Part shown: piece after piece, positions 20,940-34,500 of the stretch
How the letters are laid out: every line of letters begins with the position of its first letter
Position numbering within the stretch: the stretch's first letter is position 1
Assembly: GCA_003864495.1 (NCBI GenBank)
Contig: ML133389.1
Span: forward strand, 1,659,560-1,723,559
Length of the DNA stretch: 64,000 bases
DNA from: Nemopilema nomurai
Lineage: Eukaryota; Cnidaria; Scyphozoa; Rhizostomeae; Rhizostomatidae
Direction: 5' to 3'
Notes under the pieces: generated by a model
Seen by the model: the letters and a program-made list of their open reading frames with translations, nothing else
Databases searched by the model: none
What the model was told of the DNA's origin: nothing
Program-made: the position numbers and the translations under genes

Positions 20940-23520
20940 TTCGAAGACAGCAACATCTGTTTACCTGGGGAATCTTTTATGTTACCCAAAGTTTGCGGTT
21001 TAGTTGTATCGAGACTGCCTTTCAAAACAGCTGGGCACAATGTCGGCTCACTTCTTTATCTTAAGTCTGTTGTCCTCCTCACCATCGGTGTTATGAAACA
21101 GAAAACGACTGTTACAAATATTGATATCACCTTGGCGCTCGCTTAAAGAGCGTTCTAATTTGTTTGTGTTAAACAGAATTGTGCGGTGAAAGTTTTCGGG
21201 GGAAACAAAGTCAAAGGAATGCTTGCCCAGTTAAATTGCAATGCTTTCAAACAGGGGCAAATAAACGGAATATGGGGTACTGCAAAATAAAACTGTAATG
21301 GGTGTGATAATGGGTAATGGAAGGGGAATATTACAAGCCATAGGGAATGAAACAACTGCATCTCTTGTAATAAGACAATGATTTCCACAATTTCTCGTTA
21401 TTTTCCAAAGCAATTGAGAAAACTTTACTTCGTTTTCTTATCTTCCTTGCCTATCTATCTTTTCGACCCTCTTTTGACATTCCATAATGCTTGTGGTCTC
21501 TTTGTAGTTCAGAGATTCCAATTTTAGGTCTTTTATTTATCAAAGAGCAGAAGTTGCCTAAGGAGACTTTTGCAGGAAATAAACTTCCAGCCCCATGTTC
21601 TATAAACAGTAACTTGTTTATGGGGAAAAATAGGGGTGGGGCACGAGGAACAAAGACAATTACCCAGTACTTGGGGTAATCGAAGAATAGAGGTCATGAC
21701 CCAACATTTCTGCACCCACACCACTAGAAACAGAAAGGATGAAGCGAGACCAAGGGGGCTGACATGTGATAAAGACCATCCAATTTGGGGCATGACCCCT
21801 AACCCCAAAAATGAGAAAATGAGAGACAATACATGCAGCTATGGCAGGGTAAGGGGCAAACAGACAAGCTTTGCTAAACCCCAGTGGTGTATGAACCAGG
21901 GAGCCAGAGGGGAAATGCCTCCCACCCCACTTTCTGGTGAGCCATGCAGAAATGTCTCTTCAAAACCAATAGCGCTCCAGAGAGGATTAAAAGTACTTCT
22001 TCCGTGTCCAAAAATGGGGGTGGTTATTTACCCCCCTTTTCGTTTTGATCCCACATTGTTTAGGTGCTTCCCAAGTGCCTGCCAAACCCCTTTGTTAAAA
22101 GAAAACTGTTATTGGTTCTTCCAATTTTCGCTGTTATTTGAAGAAAGAGCCCGCGTATCCCTTGGTTGCAATTTAGTTGCGACATATTTCGATTTCACTC
22201 TAATGTCGGACCAATTATGAGTTCCTTTTGTTCACTTCGAGACAAACTTATTTTCCACACGATGCTGGATAGATGCGTTAAATCATCCGCAATTTTTGTA
22301 AGAAACTGTGGAAGGAAACAAGCAAAGAAAATGAAAGAGGTGGTAACAGGCTTCATGATTTTGACAGGGGAAGCCAGATCAAAAATTAGCACGTGGCCAC
22401 TTCACTTTTTTATTTAGAAGGAACATCTTTAGGTTTCACAGGGGAACTTTGCCGAAAAATGGGGGAAGGGGGGCATGGCTTCTCTGCCCTCGGTTCCGAT
22501 GTCACTTGATCTAGACATTAATAGGAAAGATCTTAGACTTAAAATGAATCCTCTTACAGCTTTAAGCGAGGTATTCTCAAAATACATTAGTTTTTTCTCA
22601 TCTTTTTATCAACATGGCTGAGAGAAGGCGGAAACCTGATTAGTTAAACCACTTCCGGACTTAATTCATCCACAAATACATCGCTTTGAAATGCAATATC
22701 TTTTCCATGCACCCATTTCCTGTCCAAAACCGATACAATTTTTTTTTGTGTCTCAATTAAGATGCCATACATCTAAGAAGAGGGTCATCAAATCATTGTC
22801 TTGAAACATACGAAACCTTTTGCACCCACTTATTTGGGGGCACTTACCTCTCCATGCAACAATAATTTGTTGGTATAGTTCCTGATGTCACTTTATCACA
22901 CAACCCCCTTATAGGGGTACAATTCCCACTGCCCTCTTTTTGCTCCGGTGGACCATTGCAACCTAATTCACAATTTTCAGTTCCAAAGTTTTAATGTTTT
23001 TTAACCAAAAACTATTTTCCCTAAATCATTTGGGTTAGATTTTATGTGACCCAACGAGATGATATGTTGGATATAATTTTTGCGCTCAAAATTGTAGATC
23101 TAAGAGCTGAGAGCAGATGGGGGGGGGGGGGGGATCGTTGTAGGAATGGTTAATGGAATCCTCTTTTGCAGAGAATGCAAGGGTAGACGAATGTTGTGCA
23201 TGTACTTTGATAGAGCCGAACAACGCTTCCTTGGCCTTGATATAAAATGGAGACTACTCCTTCTACACACACTTTTCGGTCCAAATAGGGGAATCTCTCG
23301 TGTTTAAAAGGATGAATCATACCGTCTATTTGGCTTGAAGTCAGAATAATAACAAAACTTTCCACAACAAGAAAACGAGACCCCTGGAGAAATATGACAT
23401 TTATGATGACAGAATTTTTTCGACCGCCTTAAACAATTGCCGAGGCTCCTTAAGACACATGACATTTACACCTAGTGAAGCAAAAATTTACAACAACTTG
23501 ATGCATTCAGCATTTGTGAA
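20940..23520. other. Long spacer, low-complexity patches, no supported gene
   Basis: Holds G- and C-rich patches (GGGGAAGGGGGGCATGG near 22460; a run of 15 G at 23119-23133) and scattered short frames. A 194-codon plus frame at 21636-22220 has protein composition unlike a folded domain and no splice context. I see no RNA gene. Confidence 0.4.
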
Positions 23521-23522
23521 AC

Positions 23523-24532
23523 ATGGCGGTCGGTAATAACGAGGGAAAGAGTTAGTTTTTTTCGTTATGCGATCAACAAATCGATATTTTGTTTCGGATG
23601 ATGACATTCATTTTTGTATATCGACATCCAACCAAGGTTCCTTCGCATAAATCAATTTCAGGTAAGGTTGGCGTGATCTTGGGTTATCCGCTCCAAAGAG
23701 GCCTAATATGCCAACATGCTGATTTTCGCTTGAAACTTACAGTTTTCCAATATCATTTCTGTAATCTGATCATATGTATTTTTCGTCACCTTGATTCTTG
23801 ATTACATATTGGATCTTATTGCAACTTATTTAGCATTTTAAATTGTTTGCAAGTGTCAAAGAATTTTATTTGATTATCTCCCCGAAAATTGACCCAGTTT
23901 GTGCTCGGTCACGCCGTAAATTGTATCGCAGATTTTATGTTTCTTGGTACTTTGTGTATTGTGGTAACAATTGTCTTTCTAAAATTCTGAATATTGAGAG
24001 GAATTGGGGAAAATCTGGGCTGGAAATTAAGGGTAACTGACTCCATCGTGGAGACGTACTTAGAATTCTACTGACTTTGATTTCACCGCTCCTAGGTTCG
24101 GCTGGAAAAACATCTAACACTTTTACCCTCGCTGAGTGCGTTGCTTGACTCATATAATCAAATAAACTTGCCATCTTGCAATAAATCCAATCAGGTAGAA
24201 TGCCTTTGTCGATTTCCTTAGACTTATAGACTTCATGTTTGGCTGAAACCGCCGGGTATTTGAGAAATGTTTTATGCCAAGTTTTAAAAAGGCTTGCCGT
24301 CTGATATCGTTCGTTTTCATAACGCTACGGCGTTCAATACAACTGATTTTAGGTTACTTAATGCTAGAAATTGGATTCAAATAAACAATGACACAATTTG
24401 AAGTTTCATGTTTTAATTTCCGTTGCAGGATCGAGGTGTGTCTTGGTAGGAACCAGCTCTGCGTTGGATAAAGAAATATGTTTGGAGCTGGCCAGACGCG
24501 AGCAGATAGGCCCGTCTCTTGGATCCTTTCAG
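23523..24532 (+). CDS. Tentative 5' exons of the APC-like gene
   Basis: A possible 10-nt first coding segment ATGGCGGTCG (23523-23532, donor GTAATA) would join in phase 1 to an exon-like segment at 24429-24532. That segment has acceptor TTCCGTTGCAG and donor CAG|GTAAAT, and encodes a charged stretch including SALDKEICLELARREQIGPS. It ends in phase 0. The chain could continue through 27067-27130 and 28328-28376 into the firm APC exons. It was found by looking for phase-compatible pieces, so chance agreement is a real risk. It does not obviously match the coiled-coil N-terminus of vertebrate APC. Confidence 0.25.
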
Positions 24533-24539
24533 GTAAATT

Positions 24540-25440
24540 AATACTCACCCAGACATTTACCTTTGCCCTTTGTGATATAAACCTATGTCTTGGGGTATTT
24601 GCTGGTTTATTGGCTAGCTGTTTAAATATTTCAGCCTTTCGCTTTGAAGGGAGCATAGTGCGAAAAAATCTGTCGGCTTGATTGAAAAGGCTTCTTGAAG
24701 AAGACGGAAGAAAACGCTTTGTATTAAATATCGCGGCGGGCCTTTCCTCTTTTCGGACAAAATTCGCTTAGTTTTATCCGCTTAAAGACCGTCATCGGCT
24801 CTGAAAAGCATTTTCTGTCGGTGACGAGGGGGCATTTATCAGCCCGTGAAAACATAACACGACAAGAGCTGACAGGGAGGGAACAAGATGAGGTGTTCTT
24901 GGAGCATTCATGGGATGGGGGGACTTGGTGTGGTGCAGTGGGGTGCAATCGAAGTTTTGGTGCGATTATAGGTTTTTGAGGCTTGAAGGAGTGCTGAAAA
25001 AGAAAGGATGCATGTAGTTACAGACACTTGAAGGAATAAAGCTGTTAACCCCCAAATGATGAAGAAAATAATAGTCATCATCTGAAATGAATTAGAGATA
25101 GGGTTTCACCACATCAGCAGTAGGGTTTCAGGTATGAAAGAGCACTTTTATTCTCAAGAAAAAATGCTTTATTTTATTTTCAGGAATATGTATGATACTT
25201 GTTAGTTTTGAAGGCATCTACCCTTCATTGCCCCCACAAGTCTGCCTCTGCTACTAACTCATGCTATTACATCTAAGAATATTTAGATCTAGACAGAACA
25301 AAACAAACAATTGTATGGGATAAAGAGCAAACAATTTAGTAATGTTGCAATCACTGATGTACATATTTTGTGGAGAAGTGTGAATGTGCATCATAGATCC
25401 ATAGCCATTTCACTTTGTACTAGGATAAGTCTTTGTTTTC
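24540..25440. other. Spacer or intron, nothing firm
   Basis: Between tentative exons. A locally CG-containing stretch at 24660-24960 (TATCGCGGCGGGCC) stands out from the AT-rich background and could be promoter-like. No frame with splice borders was found. Confidence 0.3.
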
Positions 25441-25477
25441 AAACTAGACACTAATATTTCTGAAGCTATTACCTGGC

Positions 25478-28400
25478 ATATTAATGTCTAATTTTGTGCC
25501 AGACACCCCTTGTTTATAGAACTGAATGGTTCCAAATTGACTATTCTTGATATTTACATTTATTATGACAATGAAGCAGCCATCAGGATTTAGAATATGC
25601 TTGCCATTTGTCATGAAATGCTTGATGCTGTTTAAGCCATGTTTACACACTTGTGGAATGTAGGCAGGACAGGGTGATCCCTACTTTATTCTCAGTGTTC
25701 AGTGTAGAGCCTGTATCTTTAAATTTGTTGTGGAAGAAATATGGTGTTAAATGCTTCATATTTTATTGAGCAACTTGACAACCGAACCACACCAAATTTT
25801 ACTGTATTTTGCTACATTCTTTTTGACACCTTAAGTTATCACAGATCCTACCAACCCACTGTTTATATTTCTGAACTATGTTATTTTTGCAAATGTTGAT
25901 TGTTTTGTGATTTGTTTATTGTAGTAACTCTGTGATTGTTTTGGCAAAATTGTGATTGTTGATAAAACTGAATCTAAAACAAACCTAGAATTGAAGCTTG
26001 CTGTCATATTTAGACATATAGAATTGTGAATTTAAATGAAAGTTGTTTAGTAAGCAACATCGTTCTAATTGTGTTGCCATAAGAAGTGGATGAAATGTCC
26101 CTTGATCCATCCAGATAGTTCTGTTTTTAAGATGGATGTAACAACAATAAGCAGTTTCTGCAAATTTTCAACAAAACTAGTCTTGGTGCCCCTAGCTGTT
26201 AGGAAAGTAGTTTTGAAGATGAAGAAAACAAATCCAAGATCTATAACAAAGTCTTTTGTGACCACTTTACAGCTATAAACAAATTCTAACAGCATTATTG
26301 GAATTGGTGAACTTTGACTTCAAAAGTTTTATGATCAGCATAAATTTAATAATTTTTCTACAATATAAGCAGAATTTCCAAGTAATTACACGATCACTGG
26401 ACCCACTTTGGTGGGTTTCAAATGGTTCCTCCTCTAGAAAATATTATCTCTCTGCATATTATCAGGCACTACCAATATGTTATTGACTTCACTTTCTTTC
26501 ACTGTCAATTTAGGGTGAAATGTAGGACTATTTAAAGCTGTAAATTTCAGAGTGCCAACAACACTTAATGAAAATACGCACACTTTCTGTATCCCATTAA
26601 TCCTACAGATAACCAAAATCAGCTTTAGCTTTTTATTCAAATGATGCATACAGCTGTTTCGTTTCACATAAATCCAGTTTATAGCTCTTAAGATGATTAA
26701 ATAAAAAGAAAAGTTCAACCCATAAAGCCTTAATGGTTAGCTTAGTACGTTTTTGTAAGAGAGATTGACACATTCTGTAGACAATGAGTAACATGTTATT
26801 TTACTTTTGTCCTATCTCTGGGTGACACATGAGTCATTGTAGGCCTGACTATTATGAATATTTTGCAAAACATTTTGTTTTTGTGGAAAAGGCTATAGGG
26901 CAGGTGCTAGTGATTTAAAGCAGAATAACAAAGAGTGGCTCTTCGTAATCTTTAGGTGTGCTAATCTTTGGTTAGCAGTTGAATCAAATTTTGTTCTGGC
27001 ATAGCTGTTTTGTAATTTGAGCAGTTGAGGAGATAGCTAATAGCTAGACTTTGGAGAAAGCTTTAGGCAGCAAAAGCCATGATTTCACGCAAATGGCCAA
27101 GTCTGCAGCGGTTGGAGTTCACCTTTTTATGTAAGCAGAAATCGTAATTCTATTTAAAAATTTTTGGCTTTGTTGGTGCTTATGAAGTTAATGTATTGTA
27201 CGCTATCAGGGACACAATATGAAATCTAAAGGAACAGATGATATGATATGATCCAGCAATTATACACTGAAGAATGAAAATTTTATTCGTTTTCTGTGCT
27301 ATTTTCAAAATTAATAATTTTCTAATGACATTAATGGTAATTTTGTTGATTTGCTTTTAAGTATCATCTGGGTTTGAAACTTGCCTTGTCCTTATTTGCT
27401 ATTTTATCTAGTGTTTATTTTGCCAATATTTATCCAATATTATTTCTATCTTCTTGAACATCGCCTTTACATACTCCACTCTGTATTTGCTATGTTCCTG
27501 GCAGTAGCAGAGACTAGGGAACATAGGGGCACCAGCATCAAAAGACCTGTACAGATTTTTGTCCAATACAAAGTCCAATACTTTTCCTATGGCAATTGAA
27601 ATATTATACATACGTCTTGTGTTGAATATCTCATTCAATAATTTTTTATTCAATAATTTCACTATCTGCGATTCCTTGACTTTAATCTATTAATCGCAAG
27701 GAAATGTCAAATGTCTTCATGTTGAACTTCGTTTAAAAAAACTTTTCATTTAATTAAAATTCAAAATTCTATTGTTATCCCGCGTGATATGAGGAAGAAG
27801 CTCATTGAACTCCAGCCTGCTTCAATTTCGCCTTTTAAATGCCTGATCAATTATTGATGGGAGAGGCTGGTTTTTATTATTCCTTTGAATTTAATTTTTG
27901 GGGAGCCATGGGCAGCAGAAACATGTGGCGTTTTTAATAAAAACTCTGGGTAACAGGTCAGCGGGTGCCCTGGTAGCAAATCTGCGTGACATCGCATTTC
28001 TGATAGCCAATAAATTACGTCACAATATTGAGCTCGCACGAGGCCAGCTTTTTAACTTATATTGTATATCTATAAATCTATCTAGTTTACAATCTATGCT
28101 TGGTCTGTCCGTTCTACAGTACTCAATACGTGTGAACTTTAGCGCGATATTTATTATAAGAAGAAGGTACAAAGGCCGGTGAATCAAAATTGTAATAAAG
28201 TCTGTACGTTTCGCTTCTTGTCTTGATAAATATCAATCATATTGTGCACAGTAAAAAATCAAAGCACGATTTTATTTCTTTCATTTGTATGCTTCTATCT
28301 TCGCTGACAGTATATTTTCTCTTATAGATGATATTCTAGACAGAAATATCGACCAGTTGGACAGGGAAACGCCAAGGTAATAATCTAAATCATTACCTGG

Positions 28401-28515
28401 TATATCAAATAATAATCCTTCTGAATGTGCTCGCTTCATTTCTGCTTCGAAAAACACTTCTGCGATTTTGAATGCAAGTGTCTGGCTATTGGCTTTTGAT
28501 CTGTTTTCCTCAGTC
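25478..28515 (-). CDS. Possible unrecognised minus-strand gene, three exon-like segments
   Basis: Segment 1 (28515-28397) has acceptor TTATAG, donor CCAG|GTAATG, and encodes QTLAFKIAEVFFEAEMKRAH. Segment 2 (about 26607-26462) has acceptor TTATCTGTAG and encodes GTLKFTALNSPTFHPKLTVK. Segment 3 (about 25735-25478) has donor CCAG|GTAATA and encodes NGKHILNPDGCFIVIINVNI followed by SQFGTIQFYK. All three read like protein, and segments 2 and 3 are rich in predicted beta-strand. The spacing of segment 3 loosely recalls TNF/C1q-like jelly-roll proteins, but this is a weak impression. Phases between segments 1 and 2 do not match directly, so at least one exon would be missing. Segment 1 lies antisense just beyond the plus exon at 28328-28376. 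Confidence 0.3.
27067..27130 (+). CDS. Tentative APC-like upstream exon
   Basis: A 64-nt segment with acceptor AAGCTTTAG and donor T|GTAAGC. It encodes AAKAMISRKWPSLQRLEFTF in phase 0 and leaves in phase 1, which is what the exon at 28328 needs. The polypyrimidine tract is poor. It was included only because it bridges the phases. Confidence 0.25.
28328..28376 (+). CDS. Probable APC-like exon, short helical segment
   Basis: A 49-nt exon behind a good acceptor (TATATTTTCTCTTATAG) with donor CAAG|GTAATA. It encodes DILDRNIDQLDRETP and ends in phase 2. The next exon (29417) starts in phase 2, giving a continuous acidic helix into CNLSEEEEEELERRK. Together these may represent the remains of, or a replacement for, the coiled-coil region of APC. 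Confidence 0.45.
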
Positions 28516-31500
28516 CTATAATTTTGAGTTGTTTTGAATGTCAAAGTGTAGTAAATATCCGAAAAATAACGTGTATCATTGAAAAATATTAGGCTTGTTA
28601 GCCTAATATGTTATGATATTGTACTATTAACTTTGTTGCAACTTCAAAACCTTTTTGACTCATAGTTGTCCGCCATTGTTGTGAGCGTCACCCACGTTGG
28701 GTGCCAAATATTGTTAGCCTGAAAGTTAGTGGAGAATACATATGGGACTGAAAGTTAATGCAGAATGAGGAATGCATCCATAGACCATTAATAAACATGA
28801 AGTATTGCAAAAACGAAGCACCATTGTTCACAGTAGCTTTATTTAACTGAATCTCAAGTGACATAGCACATAAAGGCAGTGGCGTAGCTACAATTTGGCG
28901 ATGGAGGGGCGAAAGTCGGTCAAATTCCAGCTGCCCCCCCTGCCCCCTCTAGCTACGCCACTGTATAAAGGTGCTGTTGAAACTGCAAAAGCTTTAAAAC
29001 CACTTACAACAAAGATTTGTTTGTTGATGACCCCTTCATTTTATCGCGGAAAACTTGTTGCCTTTCACTCAATATGGATTTCTTTAGCGATGTTTGGCTT
29101 CCTTCATAATCAGGGGATAGCTTTAGAAAGAACCCAATCTAATACTAGAGTCTGGGCCCTAATGTGGCCTGGGCCCTAGACAATTGTTAATGACTCTATT
29201 CCATTCATTATTTTTATTCGATGCATTCGCTGCTTTCGTAACACAAGCTCCGTTCCATACGCTTCGCCTTTTACGCTTTCTATGTTCCACGTGCATTGTT
29301 TGCATCGAAAATATGTTATGTATATAGTCCACGAATCATTTTTTTTCTCTCTGTACGTCACACTCTTTGGCGGTTTGTGATTGCTCATGCGCAAAACATG
29401 TTTTCGCTCTTCTCAGATGCAACCTTTCGGAAGAGGAGGAGGAGGAGCTGGAAAGAAGGAAGCTGGCAATGGAATCGCAAGGGAACGTACAGGCGCACCA
29501 GGTAGGAAAAAAAACAATCGCGAAACATGGTTAGGTTTCTTTAGGCCCTGATTACGTACTCTAGAGTGCAGGGTTATTGAGGGTGAGGCGGGTAAAATTA
29601 ATGGACAGGGGGAGATCTATTAATAGCAATAAGGGGATGGAATGGACGGGTGGTCTGGAAATTAGGTGGGATTGTAAGCTGAAAACACATATTGGTTAGG
29701 TACCTTTTAAAAGAATACATCTATTTTTGTAATTTACCTTTTTACACTTTTGAACGATTGCAGGAAGTTTTTATTTGGTTGCATGCTATAGTGAACTATG
29801 TAGACAACTCGTGGGAGAGAAGAACTAATATTAAGGGGGGAAGTAGGAATAACAATGGGGGACTGGGGAAGTGCGCCAAAATTCTAAGGGGACGGTTTTT
29901 TAGAAGGATTCGATAAGTCATGCCTTTTGCACAATTTCAAAGCATGGGGTATTGGTTGTTAATCAAATTATACAATTAATTTATGACAGGTTTAGCTTCA
30001 AAGAAAGAAAATAATGTGGATTGTGTGAAAGTGCTATTTTTATTTATGAAAAACAATCTCAGAAAACCCCCTTATGGGTCACTTCGAGTCTAATATTTAT
30101 TCTTATATTTTGTTATGCAATGAATGTTCATAGCTACTTTTACGACAAACTAGACAATGTTAAATGATTCTTGTTCACTATTCTGTGTTCCGTTATTTAG
30201 ACACCAACGTCCTGCATCGGGAACACGTGGATGCCTCCAGGCAGAACGGCGGGCGACCCAACCGGAAGCAAGCAAGGCAACAACTTCCAGGCTAAAAACC
30301 TGACTTCGCCTTTTCTGAAACGAAGCCAAAGAGAAGAAGCCAATCCGGCCTCATGTCAGGAGCCAGGTGACTTGTCACGTGATTTTTAGATTCTGGTGTG
30401 GTGACGTCATTCGAACCTAAGAATATTTTTATTGAACAACTTCTTGTGCTACGATATAGCACGGAACAGCGAAACCAGACGTCTGGAATAGATGAAGTAC
30501 TTTTTCGTTCGAAAGCTGAAAAAATAGAAAGCCAGTGACCACATAAGAACAAAAGCCATGTGAGAAAGGCACACGAATGGCTGTATTATGACAAATCAGC
30601 GTCCATTATTTTAAGTCCGAGTGAAAAGCCTGGCTTCTTCAAAATGACGTTTTCATGCTCTAAGGAGTGTCGAACGAATAAATGCGTAAAATATAATTCT
30701 GATTCCCCTGTTTTGTGCCATTTTGAAATATTGCAATTTGACCAAAGACTCTAAAAGGGCTTACCTTATGTTGCTATAGGATTTGTTGCCGATTGTCTAA
30801 AGTATAAAGAAAGAGCTGTCAAATATTAAAATAGTATATTTTACCAATAAGGTTTCCTCCAGAGTCATTTTAAGGAAGAATCTCTGAAAAAAGTACGTTG
30901 AATGGGGATTCTTGTAAATAGGTTTTCCCAATTATTCCCCAATAGTTTTTCTGAGTCTTAAAGTTTTCACCATAACCCATTAGTCCATCGGTCGAAGGGG
31001 AATCCACATTTTGAGACACCGCCTATGCATAGAAATGAAGGAATCCTCTTTTGCTACTTCATGACCTATACCTCGAAACTTAAATCTCGGCTTCAAAAGT
31101 AAAGTTAGATATTTCGCATAAAATACCTACTAATATCCTTGAAGTCGTAAGTGAGAAGTACCGACTCGAAGGTTCCCTTTTACTTTTTAGTTTTTCCAAG
31201 CTCTGGTGCTGCTGTCACGGCCACTATCTCCGAGTCGACGAACATGCAACGCAAGGGGTACACAACCCTTGTTCAACAGAGCTGCAAGAACCCTTCAATG
31301 TCACCCCACAACACGCAACACTTCCAGCACAGCACGGTACAACCACTGGCACCCAACAATACCCCTCACATAGCAGCCTCGATATCACGATCGTATCCCG
31401 GCATGCCTGTCTCCTCGCAAGCTTCCGTGTACTCTCAGGCACCTGTGTTCTCTCAGGCACCTGTGTTCTCTCAGGCACCTGTGTTCTCGCAGGCACCTGT

Positions 31501-34500
31501 GTTCTCGCAGGCACCTATATTCAGCAGCTCATCGCAAAGCAAGCCAATGGGAATGGTGACTCCACAGCTGCCCAAGCAGGCTGCCAAACCTGGGCTGCCG
31601 AATGCCATTGTGTCGCCGAAGTCATCCAACTTGAAGTATGCTCCATCGAACTCCTCTTCAAGAACGAAGAAGGTATGGTTTCAATTTGTCTTTATCCTAA
31701 TCTCGATTACTGGGATTGAAGAAACCTTGAACTTTTTCACGGAAGCGTCTAACAGAGGTAATACAGGACTTGACTCCACGACCTCGACTTTCGACTTGAT
31801 TCCTAAAGGCGACCGTCAAGGATAAGAGTGTCATTGAACTTGATTCTGTTCGCTTGTTAAATTGCAGTTTTGGTAGATTGATCTGCTCACGTAATCTGCA
31901 TTTGTCCGCTAAATCATGCTCATTAATTTGATGAAAGCTTTGCATTCCTCAAGTGCTCATGGATCTTTCGTTATATGTGATCATATGATTAATCACATTG
32001 CGTATTAATACATTTTTATGAAAAGGAATCACGAATCACTGATAAAAAGTGATCACAAGATTGATTGCTTTGCATTTTAATTATGTTTATTGACAATTAA
32101 TCGTGAATCATTGATTTAAGGTGATCATAAGATTGGTCGCTTTGCATACCAAAATACGTTTATTGATAATTAATCATGAATCATTGATTAAAGGTGATCA
32201 TAAGATTCGTCCCTTGCATTTCTAAATATGTTTATTGATAAGTGATTGTGAATCATTGATTAAAAGTGATCATATGATTGCTCACTTTGTATTTCACTTC
32301 AGGTTTCCCCATCGTCACTCAGAAAGCTCCCTCCCAACACCAGCAGCCAAACCGCGACCGTCTCTCCGCAGCAACAAAAGCAGCCACCGACCAAGCAACA
32401 GCAACAACCCAAACAACAACAACAACAGCCAAAACAACAACAACAACAACAACCCAAGCAGCAACAACAACAGCAGCAGTATCCGCCTAGTTTCCAAACC
32501 AACTCACGAATGCATTTGGCTTACTGCCAAGACCGGCCGGAGCGGCCAGGCTGTCGCGATGCTAAAAACTGGAACGACGATCCGACGAAGAAGGCCCAGA
32601 TGATTCGCAAGGTTGAGGACGAAATTCTGCTCCGGTCCAGAGAACTAGATTCGTGTTGGCAAGAAGATGAACTCGACCATGTCAGGGTGAGTAGGCTGCG
32701 GTTTAGGCCCAGGTCAAATCGTTCTTAAACTTAGAAGGAATAGAAGCATATACCCAGCAGTTTCTAAAATTGGGTATTACAAGGCCCGCGCAGTGCAGTC
32801 TCATTGTAACTGACCACGTGAAGTAGATGCGCAGATGTATCCCGTTCGCAGTCTGCAGTGAGAGTGGTCACGTGAAATAGTAGACGGGCGCTTGTGATTG
32901 GCTAATGTTTGAATGACAGTTTCAGCTTCCTGGTTCGGAGCCACTTGAGTATGCTTCAGTCCCTTTTAAAGTGGGCAACGCTGAAGCAAGGTATTGGTTA
33001 TACGTAATGGATTGACAACTGAAAGAAGTGACAGTTAAAGACTCGGTTACTAGTGGAATGCTTTATGATCTGTATAGGAAGAGCTGTACACTCTTGTAGC
33101 ATAGGGAACGTGACGGTTCAAAGTTGCCTGATGAAACTTAACCCCCCCCCTTCCTGGTGACATGCCCTTAAGTTTTGTACCAAAGTTATGACATTGTCGC
33201 AATTTTCAGGACTTCACTGACATGGATCGTCGAAAAGAGATGACATACGCAGAAACATCAGAAGAAGGCATTTTCAAAAGGGTGTCAGAAGAGATCATTA
33301 AGAGGCCACCAATTTGGCATGATGACGAGGTTGATTCAGTTAAGGTCTGTATTGCTTGAGTGATACTGATGACGTCATAGACTTACTTAATGATTCTGGT
33401 GGCGTCATAAGCATCTCACATGGACCTGCTGAAGTGTTGATGACGTCATAGAAATTGTGTCATCGTCAACATCAAACTTTTTAGTTTTTAGTGACTGTAG
33501 TGATTTGAGAATAAAATCTTAATCATTTGCTGCTAACTATAATGAGACATTTTGTGAGTTGACATAGATGTTTTACTCCATTTGTGGAAATGCTTGTTTG
33601 AGGGCATCCCCCTTGAAAGGAGATTCCCATCATGGACTATCTACCTTAGGAGAAATCTCTTCGAAAATCTTTCTTTGAAGCATATTGTCAATGCCTGTGT
33701 GAAAGCATTTGTGTCCCACGCTTCCCAGTTCCTTCTTTCGTTTTCGTTGCTGATCCTGAGCGATTCCATTTTGCCCTTTTAGGATTTCAGTGATCGTAAA
33801 TGCCACGAAAGAGACACGAGTAAAACAGGATCGGAAGAAAAAGTCTGCTTGTCTCCCCCCTGGTATGAAGAGGACGAAGAAGCCCTTGCGAGAGAGGTAT
33901 GCTTTTTGATGGTCATATGTTGTATACTACATCCTCGTATGACGGGGGTTGCGTATGTGAGCATCAGAAAAAGAGTTATATTGGGGCTGGGGATTGTATT
34001 ACAGAAGTCTTCTATGAATGATGACGGTATATTAACAATCTCAATTTTAGGGTGTTGTCATGGTCCATAGAGGGAAATCTATGACGTCATCAGTGCAAGA
34101 TTTGGATCCAGCTCCCTCAGTAACAGCCTCGGTTGCACAGAATACGAGCACTGCTTCCGTGACGTTCTCCGGGTATAAATACTACGAAGAGAAAGCCGAC
34201 TCTGTAAAGGTAGTACGCTTTGATTACAGCCGGTCTTTCAAATAAAAGTAACATTTTTATGGCATTTGTTAACTATTGCATCCAAGGCTTTTATTGCTCT
34301 AGCCCTCGTGTTTCCATTAACGCCCATGTTAAAAGTGGCCTGTATTTTGCATTGTATTGCTCTAACCACTCACAACCCTCGGCTTTTATCTTTCCTGGAT
34401 CCTTCGTGAGGTGAATCCTTCCTGGATCTTTTGATGAATTATAAAATCTCATTCCGTCTTTCTTTTCAAGGATTTCACGAAATATGACAATGGACAAGAA

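Noticed and set aside
21636..22220. 194-codon plus-strand open frame
   Set aside because: No splice sites, no domain-like composition, and low-complexity G-rich surroundings. Likely chance.
27408..27662. 84-codon minus frame ending in a Lys-rich stretch
   Set aside because: No good splice borders in frame and no family resemblance. Kept out of the candidate minus-strand gene.
33582..33782. 66-codon plus frame ending at the acceptor of exon 33783
   Set aside because: It lies wholly in an intron and ends at the AG. The exon chain is in phase without it.
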